A DNA stretch of 64,000 bases, taken from Flavobacterium cutihirudinis. GTDB taxonomy: Bacteria > Bacteroidota > Bacteroidia > Flavobacteriales > Flavobacteriaceae. Positions 16,902 to 24,639 of this stretch are shown here, piece by piece. The notes beneath the pieces are model-generated. The model worked only from the letters and a program-made list of their open reading frames with translations, had not been told where the DNA came from and ran no database searches. The stretch lies in contig NZ_QRDQ01000007.1 of assembly GCF_003385895.1 (NCBI RefSeq), forward strand, positions 310,001 to 374,000, written 5' to 3'. Made by a program: the position numbers and the translations under genes. The number at the start of each line of letters is the position of its first letter. Within the stretch, counting starts at the first letter, position 1.

Positions 16902-17909
16902 TTATATTTTTAGTTTTTTTACCAGATTTTCAAATTTTGTTAGCGTTTCTTTCATTGATAATTCTGATCTTCCACCTGCGGCGTTGCTGTGTCCGCCTCC
17001 GTTAAAATGATCTCGGGCAAATTGGTTTACATCAAAACCACCTTGCGAACGGAACGATATTTTAATTATTTTTTCTTCTTTATTTTCGATAAAAATAGCA
17101 GTAAAAACAATACCTTTTATACTTAAACCGTAATTAACAATTCCTTCAGTGTCACCTTTTACATAATCAAACGAATCTAATTCATCCTGAGTAAGCGAAG
17201 TATAAGAAGTTTTATGCGCTTCAAAAACTTTCATATTCTGCAAAGCGCGCCCAAGCAATTGAAGACGGCTGTATGAACTGTTGTCAAATAATAAAACAGG
17301 AATTTGAGTATTTTCAACTCCTAAATCAATTAATTCGGCAATAATTCGGTGTGTATTTCCTGTTGTTCCCGGAAAGCGAAACGAACCTGAATCAGTAAGA
17401 ATTCCAGTGTAGATACAAGTTGCAATGGTTTTGTCAATATCTTCTTTCTTATTTAAGAAAGTAATAAAGTTGTAAACCATTTCACAGGTCGATCCAAATG
17501 AAGTGTCAGAATATGTATAAGCTGCATAATCATCTGGTTTTTGATGATGATCGATCATTATGAACGGAGCAGTCAGTTTGGCAAGAGTTTGCTCCATTAT
17601 TTCGCCTGTACGATGAAAAGCATTAAAATCTAGGGTGAAAATAAGTTCAGCTTCTTCAAGTATTTTGGTACAGTTTTCAATATCCTTTTCGAATATTTTT
17701 ACAGTTTCAGAACCTGGCAGCCACGCCAAAAATTCAGGAAAATCATTTGGTGCAATAACAGTTGCGTGATGATTGTTTTTTTGTAAAAAATGGTATAAAC
17801 CTAAGGTTGAGCCCATGGCATCACCGTCTGGTCCTCTATGCGGAATTATTGCAATTTTCTTTGGGGTCGCAAGCAACAATTGTATTGCCTGAATATCTTG
17901 TATTTTCAT
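16902..17909 (-). CDS. DHH/DHHA1 phosphoesterase, NrnA-like
   Basis: 335 aa, cytoplasmic. DHH motifs: HRGPDGDAMGS (motif I), a DFNAFHR loop, the name motif IDHHQKP, and a DHHA1 end with GGGHSNAAGG that binds substrate. Such enzymes remove nucleotides from very short RNAs or hydrolyse pAp. It is the first gene of the group leading into gldI (6-bp gap), an arrangement I would expect to be conserved in flavobacteria. Which of the NrnA activities applies is not visible. Confidence 0.88.
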   Translation of the reverse strand: MKIQDIQAIQLLLATPKKIAIIPHRGPDGDAMGSTLGLYHFLQKNNHHATVIAPNDFPEFLAWLPGSETVKIFEKDIENCTKILEEAELIFTLDFNAFHRTGEIMEQTLAKLTAPFIMIDHHQKPDDYAAYTYSDTSFGSTCEMVYNFITFLNKKEDIDKTIATCIYTGILTDSGSFRFPGTTGNTHRIIAELIDLGVENTQIPVLLFDNSSYSRLQLLGRALQNMKVFEAHKTSYTSLTQDELDSFDYVKGDTEGIVNYGLSIKGIVFTAIFIENKEEKIIKISFRSQGGFDVNQFARDHFNGGGHSNAAGGRSELSMKETLTKFENLVKKLKI

Positions 17910-18036
17910 AGTGTGCGAATTTACATTTTTTTAATGTAATGTTGCAATCATTTTATAGATTAACACACTTTTAAGTTATGAATTATGAGTTATAAGTTAG
18001 GAGTTTAATTTTAGGATTTTAGATTTGAAATTCAAA

Positions 18037-19293
18037 TTACAAATGTTCCAATTCTTTCTTCTGAAATTTTTGATATAATTTGTACTTAGCACCTTTTACA
18101 ATCTGTGATTTGTAAATTCCCAAAGAACCTGATGAAAAATAAGCAACTGTACAACCAATAGCTATAAAAAATCCTGGCTGGATTCCGAATAATTCCATTC
18201 CCATAATAGTGCAGGCGAGAGGAGTGTGTGTCGCGCCTGAAAAAACAGCCACAAATCCGACTCCGGCTAAAAGTGCAATTGGCATTGGAATTACTGTTGA
18301 TAAGGCACTTCCTAAAGTGGCGCCTACAAAAAATAAAGGTGTTACTTCGCCGCCTTTAAAACCAGCTCCCAAAGTAAATCCGGTAAAAAGGATTTTAAGT
18401 AAAAAGTCATACCATTCGTTCGGACTTGAAAATGAATCAACAATTACCGGAACACCAAGTCCTGAAAATTTTGTAAATCCGAAACCTGCAATTGCAATGG
18501 CTAAAATTACTCCGCCAATAACTGGGCGAAGCGGTGGATATTTTATGTTTTTTGAAAAAAGTGAACTCCAAAAATGAGTACTTCTTGCAAATAATAAAGC
18601 TGCAAAACCAGATAAAACACCAATGACTATGATATAGAAAAGGTTACTAAAACTCAGTTCAGGAACAATAGGGATGCTGTAATGTGTATGTTTGATTTCC
18701 CAAAATTCGACCGTAAAATAGGCAGCGTACGCAACTAAAAAAGAAAGAACAATGCTTTTGAAGTTGATTTTACTAAAGTATAAAACTTCTAAAGCAAAAA
18801 TTGCTCCTGCCAAAGGTGTTCCGAAAACCGATGCAAAACCAGCGCTAATTCCCAGAATGATTAAGATTTTGCGTTCAGAATTATCTAGTTTGAAAATTTT
18901 GGTAAATTGATCAGCAATTGCGCCTCCCATTTGAACAGCGGTTCCTTCTCGTCCCGCAGAACCTCCAAATAAATGTGTAAGCAAGGTTCCTAAAAGAACC
19001 AAAGGTGCCATTTTGAAGGGAATTGTTTTTTGCGGATTTTCATATTCTTCCAGAAGTAAATTGTTCCCTTTCGCAACAGATTCTCCCCAGTAATAATAAC
19101 TTAATCCTACTAATAATCCTCCAAAAGGTAAAAGCCAGATAATCCAGTCATGCTGAATTCTAAATTGCGTAACCCATTCTAAAGAAGCAAGGAAAAAAGC
19201 AGATGCAGAACCTGATAAAATACCAATTAAAGCACAGATAAAAATCCATTTTGGAAGAGAAAGGAGAAATTGTTTAGTGTTTTGGGAAGTCAT
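18037..19293 (-). CDS. CLC family channel or antiporter with atypical filter
   Basis: 418 aa, about ten membrane helices of the CLC fold. The GREGP loop appears as GGSAGREGTAVQMGG, keeping the gating glutamate but with Thr for Pro. The region that carries GSGIP in chloride CLCs reads AKGNNLLLEE. GGEVTPLFFVGATLG and the late SGATHTPLACTIMGMELFG complete the pattern. CLC proteins move Cl- or other anions, often against H+. The altered filter puts it near the SycA / fluoride-CLC type rather than E. coli ClcA. Anion identity is open. Confidence 0.85.
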   Translation of the reverse strand: MTSQNTKQFLLSLPKWIFICALIGILSGSASAFFLASLEWVTQFRIQHDWIIWLLPFGGLLVGLSYYYWGESVAKGNNLLLEEYENPQKTIPFKMAPLVLLGTLLTHLFGGSAGREGTAVQMGGAIADQFTKIFKLDNSERKILIILGISAGFASVFGTPLAGAIFALEVLYFSKINFKSIVLSFLVAYAAYFTVEFWEIKHTHYSIPIVPELSFSNLFYIIVIGVLSGFAALLFARSTHFWSSLFSKNIKYPPLRPVIGGVILAIAIAGFGFTKFSGLGVPVIVDSFSSPNEWYDFLLKILFTGFTLGAGFKGGEVTPLFFVGATLGSALSTVIPMPIALLAGVGFVAVFSGATHTPLACTIMGMELFGIQPGFFIAIGCTVAYFSSGSLGIYKSQIVKGAKYKLYQKFQKKELEHL

Positions 19294-19311
19294 TAATGAA
19301 TGCTAAAATAG

Positions 19312-19418
19312 TTTTGCCACGAATTTCACGAATTTTCACGAATTAAAACAGAAAAAATCATTTTAATCTGTCCATAAAGAAAAATAATTAGTGCAAATTC
19401 GTGAAATTCGTGGCAAAA
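19312..19418. repeat. 23-bp inverted repeat between ridA and the CLC gene
   Basis: Perfect arms: 19312-19334 (begins TTTTGCCACGAATTTC) and 19396-19418, about 60 bp apart. An extra direct copy of ttcacgaatt follows the left arm. The T-run on the minus strand after the arm suggests it also terminates ridA transcription. Confidence 0.75.
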
Positions 19419-19422
19419 AAAA

Positions 19423-19806
19423 CTACTGTACTACAGCTGTAAATTCGATTTCAACCAAATATTCAGGTGCAACTAATTTACTGATTTCATAAAAACCAGT
19501 TGTAGGTTTTACATCTTTAAAGAAAGAAGAATGCGCTCTGGCAACTTCTTCAAAAGTAGAAACGTTCGTTGTAAAAATTCTGGTTCTGATCACGTCTTTT
19601 ATTCCCACATTCAAATCCTCCAAAACTTTTTCAACGCGTTCGATTATATTGTAAGTCTGTGCATAAGCATCATCGGCTTTTACTTTTTCACCGTCAACTA
19701 TTGCAACCGTTCCCGAAACTTCAATAATATTACCAATTCTTACAGCACGGCAGTATCCCATTTTGTCTTCCCACGGTGATCCTGTTAAAATGTTTTCTCT
19801 TTTCAT
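19423..19806 (-). CDS. RidA family protein (enamine/imine deaminase)
   Basis: 127 aa, YjgF/RidA fold. Pattern: GYCRAVRIGNIIEVSGTVAI at the start and RTRIFTTNV with the substrate-binding arginine in the middle, ending LVEIEFTAVV. RidA trimers hydrolyse reactive 2-aminoacrylate-type enamines. Single gene. Members differ in substrate, so only the family is claimed. Confidence 0.88.
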   Translation of the reverse strand: MKRENILTGSPWEDKMGYCRAVRIGNIIEVSGTVAIVDGEKVKADDAYAQTYNIIERVEKVLEDLNVGIKDVIRTRIFTTNVSTFEEVARAHSSFFKDVKPTTGFYEISKLVAPEYLVEIEFTAVVQ

Positions 19807-19956
19807 TTTATGAGTTTTTTGAATTGTTTTTGACGTTTTTAAAAAACAAATTCAGGTTAATTAATGTGTTGCAATTTATAAAATAAGCCCGTGAAAAAGT
19901 ATTGTTTTCGTTTGAAATCCCACTGAAAATCCTTCTTTTTTGTGATATTTTAAGAT

Positions 19957-20253
19957 TTACTGTTCTTCGTAAATTCGCAGTTTGTTTTGCGTGTTTATAA
20001 GATGTTGCTGCAAAGTTTCAATTTTATTCAAAAGATGATAAATCGCGTCAATTCCCTCCAAATTAATATTAAGGTCGTAATGCATACGAATCATTTTTTC
20101 AATTACGGGCAATTGTTCCGGCTCCAGATATTCGTCATTTTTCTCTAAAATAATGTGTACTAAACCGTAATTGCTTAACTCTTTTATAAAAGTATTTTCA
20201 ATTTCATGATACACACAAAATTGTTTTACCTGGATTAAATTTTTACTGGCCAT
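19957..20253 (-). CDS. cbpM: Chaperone modulator CbpM
   Basis: 98 aa. MerR-like helix fold with a start LIQVKQFCVYHEIENTFIKELSNYGL and a LPVIEKMIRMHYDLNINLEGIDAIYHLL segment typical of CbpM. CbpM binds the J domain of CbpA and inhibits it. The start codon lies inside the end of the J-protein gene (11-bp overlap), so translation is likely coupled. Confidence 0.88.
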   Translation of the reverse strand: MASKNLIQVKQFCVYHEIENTFIKELSNYGLVHIILEKNDEYLEPEQLPVIEKMIRMHYDLNINLEGIDAIYHLLNKIETLQQHLINTQNKLRIYEEQ

Positions 20254-21166
20254 GATTTCTAAGTTTAGCTAATTCTGTAAACAATTCTTTTTCTTTTTCA
20301 GATAATTTAGTTGGGATTTTCAAATTGTACGTTACATACAAATCACCAAATTGATTTTCCTTTTTATAAACCGGAAAGCCTTTTCCTTTCAGTTTGACTT
20401 TTGTTCCCGTTTGAGTTTCGGCAGGAACTTTAATTTTTACTTTCCCGTCGAACGTTTTTACGCTTATTTCGCCGCCTAAAACCGCAGTATATAAGTCTAG
20501 ATCGACATTTGAATATAAATTATTGCCCTCGCGCTTAAAATCAGAATTATTAGCAATTATAAAGGTAATGTACAAATCACCATTTGGACCGCCATTTGCA
20601 CCGGGACTGCCGTGTCCGGGAATTTTTATTACTTGTCCGTTTTCGACGCCGGCAGGAATTGTAATTCGGATGTTTTTTCCATTTACCGTTAAACTTTGTT
20701 TGTGAGTGGTGTAAACAGCTTCGAGATCCAATTGTAATTCGGCATTAAAATCCTGACCTCTGTATTTTGACTGACTTCGGCTACTTCGTCCGGAGCCGTA
20801 CATAGAGTTGAAAAAATCTGAAAAGTCGCTTCCGCTAAAATCTCCGCCTCCAAAACCAGAAAAATCCTGACCACTCTGCTGTCTTGAATATTGTTGTTGC
20901 TGCTGATTTGGATCGTAACCTGCTTTTTCAAATTCGTCAGCATGTTTCCAGTCTTTTCCGTATTTATCGTACTTTTTTCGATTTTCAGGATTGCTTAAAA
21001 CTTCATTGGCTTCGTTTATTTCTTTGAATTTTTTTTCCGCCTCCTTGTCATTCGGATTCAAATCCGGATGGTACTTTCGGGCCAATTTTCGATATGCTTT
21101 TTTGATTTCGGCTTCCGTAGCGGCTTTTGTAATTTCTAATGTTTTGTAGTAATCGATGTATTCCAT
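20243..21166 (-). CDS. cbpA: J-domain co-chaperone CbpA
   Basis: 307 aa. J domain at 1-70 with the HPD motif (RKLARKYHPDLNPND), a Gln/Ser/Gly-rich linker with repeated GSGRSSRSQS-type sequence, then the two beta domains of the DnaJ C-terminus (GVENGQVIKIPGHGSPG and the GKGFPVY end). There is no zinc finger, as in CbpA rather than DnaJ. It stimulates the DnaK ATPase and can bind curved DNA. cbpM follows with an 11-bp overlap. Confidence 0.9.
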   Translation of the reverse strand: MEYIDYYKTLEITKAATEAEIKKAYRKLARKYHPDLNPNDKEAEKKFKEINEANEVLSNPENRKKYDKYGKDWKHADEFEKAGYDPNQQQQQYSRQQSGQDFSGFGGGDFSGSDFSDFFNSMYGSGRSSRSQSKYRGQDFNAELQLDLEAVYTTHKQSLTVNGKNIRITIPAGVENGQVIKIPGHGSPGANGGPNGDLYITFIIANNSDFKREGNNLYSNVDLDLYTAVLGGEISVKTFDGKVKIKVPAETQTGTKVKLKGKGFPVYKKENQFGDLYVTYNLKIPTKLSEKEKELFTELAKLRNHGQ

Positions 21167-21372
21167 TGTGTCGATTTTTAGTAAACTTAAATTGAAACAA
21201 TGAATTTAGTGATAACTTGCTTACTGTCAAAATAAACGAAGTGTTTATAACAAAATTTTTTGACTAACACCGAATCCGTTTAGCAAGGTTTGATTTTTCA
21301 AAAAGAAATATTTTTTGGCAGGTTTTTTGCTTCCAAAATTTTGCATAATATAATGTTATAAAACTCTTAAAG

Positions 21373-21404
21373 TTGAAGAGCATAATTAAATTATACTATT
21401 TTTG
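21373..21404 (+). promoter_or_regulatory. Promoter of the secreted hypothetical gene at 21462
   Basis: TTG (21373-21375), 21 bp, then TATTTTTG (21397-21404), a good match to the Bacteroidota -33/-7 pair. It places transcription start near 21410, which rules out an upstream start codon at 21402 and supports the ATG at 21462. Confidence 0.7.
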
Positions 21405-21461
21405 CTTTGCTATACTATATATTTAAAAAATTATAAAAGCCGATTCGATAAAACTTTTTCA

Positions 21462-22175
21462 ATGAAGCACATCCTACTTTTCATATTATTTTTTACAGCT
21501 GTAACAGTATCAGCCCAAACTGAATTTAGTACTAAATACAAAAGTATTCCGGCGCCAAAGTTTAGTGCAAAACCCAAGAAAACACCAATTCCTGAGGTTA
21601 AAGATCCTCAGGCCGATAATCTTGATATTCCAAGTATTAAAACTCCAAATGTTTTTGATAATACTACAATAACACCAAAATCAAAATTTCAGGTCGGAGA
21701 AGAGAAAAGCAAATTCACAATGTCGACAGAAACAGAGTTTGCAAATCCCGGTGATCGTTATGTAGCAAAAATGGAAAAAGATGTTGATAAAGCCTTAAAA
21801 GAAGCCGGACTTCGTGAAGGCCGAGGTACATTGGTTAAAAAGAATATTTCTTTAGGAGATTTTAGAACGAAGTCTTCGTATTTTATTGTAAAATTTCGTG
21901 ATTTTGGCGCTATAGATGGCGACTTGGTAAAAGTGTCATGTAATGATCATGTATTAAGAGAACAAATATTTTTGGATTCTAATTTCAAGGAAGTTAAAAT
22001 AGATCTTATAGTCGGTTTCAATAAATTAGATTTTGAGGCCCTCAATATCGGTTCCTTAGGAGGAAACACCGCCGAAATTCAGGTATATGATGATAAAGGA
22101 CAATTAGTAACTAATGACTATTGGAATAATCTCGCTGCAGGATTTAAAGCGTCTATTGTTGTTACGAAAGAATAA
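21462..22175 (+). CDS. Hypothetical secreted protein
   Basis: 237 aa from the ATG at 21462. Signal peptide (KHILLFILFFTAVTVSAQ). The mature N-terminus is Pro/Lys/Ser-rich (repeated IPAPKF, TPIPEV, DIPSIKTPN), probably extended and surface exposed; the C-terminal half is an all-beta domain with FIVKFRDFGAIDGDLVKVSCNDH and a GFNKLDFEALNIG strand. I do not recognise the family. A hairpin and a 26-bp inverted repeat follow the stop. Confidence 0.65.
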   Translation: MKHILLFILFFTAVTVSAQTEFSTKYKSIPAPKFSAKPKKTPIPEVKDPQADNLDIPSIKTPNVFDNTTITPKSKFQVGEEKSKFTMSTETEFANPGDRYVAKMEKDVDKALKEAGLREGRGTLVKKNISLGDFRTKSSYFIVKFRDFGAIDGDLVKVSCNDHVLREQIFLDSNFKEVKIDLIVGFNKLDFEALNIGSLGGNTAEIQVYDDKGQLVTNDYWNNLAAGFKASIVVTKE

Positions 22176-22190
22176 GCGCTTTTAGCGCGA

Positions 22191-22266
22191 GTTACAAAGT
22201 GACAAAGGTTCAAAGGGACAAAGTTTTTACACTTCGTTTACCTTTGAACCTTTGTCACTTTGTAAC
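22191..22266. repeat. 26-bp perfect inverted repeat between convergent genes
   Basis: Left arm 22191-22216 begins GTTACAAAGTGACAAAGG; right arm 22241-22266 is its exact complement. It lies between convergent genes (ends 22175 and 22286) and likely terminates both. Related but looser copies are at 22877-22965 and 5113-5148. Confidence 0.85.
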
Positions 22267-22285
22267 TCTGTAACTCTGAACCTTT

Positions 22286-22813
22286 TTAGAAAGGATCCGC
22301 AGTAACCTTAAACTTCATATCTGCTTTTATAGTTACATCTTTTGTTAAGGTTTCTTTTAATGTTACCTGAGTTCTTATTTTGTAGCTGTCTGCTTTTATG
22401 TACTCATCCAGTTTTTTATCGGTACAAATCAAATCAATTGTATTGGTTGTAGCCATAATATTGTCTTGGTACGCCAATTCGATTTCTTCAGAATTTGCAG
22501 TTGAAATATATAAATGAACCGATTTTAGAAAAGTAAACGTTTTATCAGAAGGATCAGAAATTGATAATTTCAATGATTTCAGTTTTACATCTTTTACCAA
22601 GCTAGCTTTCGTTTTATTGTTTTCAAATTCAGCAGATGAATTTGTAGTAACGTCCGGCATTATAATTTCCGAAGGCAAATTAATTGGCGAAGTACTTGGG
22701 ATTTTAATTGAAGTTTCGTTTGAAATTGTAAACGTTAGCAAGTCGTCGACAGCATCACAAGAAGTTAAAAAAAAGGACAGAAAAGCTGTCAGGGCGATAA
22801 ATTTTGATTTCAT
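22286..22813 (-). CDS. Hypothetical lipoprotein
   Basis: 175 aa. Lipobox LTSC (Cys19). The mature part is beta-rich with many Thr and Lys, and ends TIKADMKFKVTADPF. No known domain is seen. It is convergent with the secreted hypothetical gene. Probably a periplasmic or outer-membrane lipoprotein restricted to flavobacteria. Confidence 0.65.
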   Translation of the reverse strand: MKSKFIALTAFLSFFLTSCDAVDDLLTFTISNETSIKIPSTSPINLPSEIIMPDVTTNSSAEFENNKTKASLVKDVKLKSLKLSISDPSDKTFTFLKSVHLYISTANSEEIELAYQDNIMATTNTIDLICTDKKLDEYIKADSYKIRTQVTLKETLTKDVTIKADMKFKVTADPF

Positions 22814-22876
22814 GATTAAATTTAAATGGTTTTTTCTGCAATTACGAAATATTTTGGCTTTTGGATTTTCTCTTTC

Positions 22877-23018
22877 TAAGGTTTAAAGCAACAAAGGTTC
22901 AAAGGAACAAAGGCTTCTTGACTAATTTAAACCTTTGCATCTTTGTAACTTTAAGCCTTTGCACCTAAAAATCGGAACGTTGAAAAAAAATATTTATTTT
23001 TTCAACGTTCCGATTTTT
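22877..23018. repeat. Repeat of the CAAAGG family and a strong hairpin before guaA
   Basis: 22877-22965 carries caaaggttcaaagg and its loose complement cctttgcatctttg. Next to it, 22971-22988 (ATCGGAACGTTGAAAAAA) pairs perfectly with 22997-23014. It sits between divergent genes, just upstream of the guaA -7 box, so it may block transcription between the two units. Confidence 0.75.
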
Positions 23019-23037
23019 CATTTTCGAATATAAAAAG

Positions 23038-23045
23038 TATTTTTG
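23038..23045 (+). promoter_or_regulatory. Bacteroidota -7 box touching the guaA start
   Basis: TATTTTTG, a full match to TANNTTTG, ends only 3 bp before the guaA ATG (23049). If used, transcription would begin at or next to the start codon, giving a leaderless or near-leaderless mRNA. Confidence 0.5.
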
Positions 23046-23048
23046 CGC

Positions 23049-24578
23049 ATGCAACACAACGTACTTATTTTAGATTTCGGATCGCAATATACTCAGCTTA
23101 TTGCGCGTAGAGTTCGCGAATTAAATATATTCTGCGAAATTTTTCCTTACAATCACATTCCAAGTGATTTATCAAGTTATAAAGCCGTAATTTTAGGAGG
23201 AAGCCCTTTCTCTGTTAGAGGAGAAGATGCGCCACATCCTGATTTATCGCAAATTAGAGGTAAAATGCCTTTACTTGCCGTTTGTTACGGAGCACAATAT
23301 TTAGCTCATTTCAGCGGTGGAGAAGTAGCTGCTTCTAATACTAGAGAATACGGAAGAGCAAACTTGTCTTATATTAAAGAAGGTGAAACTTTCTTTGAAG
23401 GAGTTTCAGAGAATAGCCAGGTTTGGATGAGCCATAGCGATAGTATCAAAGCGCTTCCAACAAATGCTGTAAAATTGGCAAGCACGCATGACGTAGAATA
23501 TGCAGCTTACAAAATTGAAGGCGAAACTACTTATGCAATTCAGTATCACCCGGAAGTTTACCATTCAACAGATGGAAAAAAAATGTTGGAAAACTTCTTA
23601 GTAAAAATTGCTGAAGTTCCTCAAAACTTTACTCCAAATGCTTTCGTTGATGAAATGGTAGCAGAATTAAAAGAGAAACTTGGAAACGATAAAGTTGTTC
23701 TTGGTTTATCAGGAGGAGTAGATTCTACTGTAGCAGCAGTTTTATTAAACAAAGCAATTGGGCAAAACTTATACTGTATCTTCGTAAATAACGGTTTACT
23801 TCGTAAAAACGAATTCCAAAATGTATTAGATCAATACAAAGGAATGGGATTAAACGTGAAAGGTGTAGATGCTGGAGATCGTTTCCTTGGCGAATTAGCT
23901 GGAATCAGTGATCCTGAAACCAAACGTAAAACAATTGGTCGTGTATTTATCGAAGTTTTTGATGATGAATCACATTTATTAGAAGACGTAAAATGGTTAG
24001 CGCAAGGAACTATTTACCCAGACGTAATCGAGTCAGTTTCTGTAAAAGGACCATCGGCAACTATTAAATCGCACCACAATGTTGGTGGATTGCCGGATTA
24101 TATGAAATTAAAAATTGTAGAACCGCTTAGAATGCTTTTCAAAGATGAAGTGCGAAGAGTTGGAGCTACATTAGGAATCGATCCTGAATTATTAGGAAGA
24201 CATCCTTTCCCAGGGCCAGGATTATCAATCAGAATTTTAGGAGATATAACTCCAGAGAAAGTACAAATTTTACAAGATGTTGATTCTGTATTTATTGAAG
24301 GATTAAAATCTTGGGGATTATATGACAAAGTTTGGCAGGCTGGAGCAATTTTACTTCCTGTAAACAGTGTTGGTGTAATGGGCGATGAGCGTACTTATGA
24401 AAAAGTAGTAGCGCTTAGAGCTGTTGAATCTACAGACGGTATGACTGCTGACTGGGTTCATTTACCTTATGAATTCTTGATGAAAGTATCAAATGATATT
24501 ATAAATAAAGTAAAAGGCGTGAATCGCGTTGTTTACGATATTAGTTCAAAACCACCTGCAACAATTGAGTGGGAATAG
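23049..24578 (+). CDS. guaA: GMP synthase (glutamine-hydrolysing)
   Basis: 509 aa from ATG 23049; a TTG two codons upstream is rejected because the family starts with the [16 protein letters not shown] segment. Class I glutamine amidotransferase domain (1-190) with nucleophile in [10 protein letters not shown] (Cys79) and partner His/Glu in [12 protein letters not shown] pyrophosphatase domain with the P-loop LSGGVDST; C-terminal dimer domain ending KPPATIEWE. It makes GMP from XMP, glutamine and ATP. A terminator follows, so it is a single-gene unit. Confidence 0.97.
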   Translation: MQHNVLILDFGSQYTQLIARRVRELNIFCEIFPYNHIPSDLSSYKAVILGGSPFSVRGEDAPHPDLSQIRGKMPLLAVCYGAQYLAHFSGGEVAASNTREYGRANLSYIKEGETFFEGVSENSQVWMSHSDSIKALPTNAVKLASTHDVEYAAYKIEGETTYAIQYHPEVYHSTDGKKMLENFLVKIAEVPQNFTPNAFVDEMVAELKEKLGNDKVVLGLSGGVDSTVAAVLLNKAIGQNLYCIFVNNGLLRKNEFQNVLDQYKGMGLNVKGVDAGDRFLGELAGISDPETKRKTIGRVFIEVFDDESHLLEDVKWLAQGTIYPDVIESVSVKGPSATIKSHHNVGGLPDYMKLKIVEPLRMLFKDEVRRVGATLGIDPELLGRHPFPGPGLSIRILGDITPEKVQILQDVDSVFIEGLKSWGLYDKVWQAGAILLPVNSVGVMGDERTYEKVVALRAVESTDGMTADWVHLPYEFLMKVSNDIINKVKGVNRVVYDISSKPPATIEWE

Positions 24579-24590
24579 TAAGATTTTTCA

Positions 24591-24626
24591 AATTAAGGCA
24601 TTACATTTGTAATGCCTTAATTTTTT
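24591..24626 (+). terminator. Terminator after guaA
   Basis: A 14-bp perfect stem AATTAAGGCATTAC with GTAATGCCTTAATT, loop of 4, then a T-run. Confidence 0.92.
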
Positions 24627-24639
24627 AAACCTACTATTT

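Noticed and set aside
18209..18577. Plus-strand frame opposite the CLC gene
   Set aside because: Antisense shadow rich in Pro and Lys; the CLC protein on the minus strand explains the codon pattern.
22971..23014. Hairpin before guaA as a purine riboswitch
   Set aside because: It is a simple perfect inverted repeat without the conserved loops of a purine aptamer, and a -7 box lies after it, so it is probably outside the guaA message.
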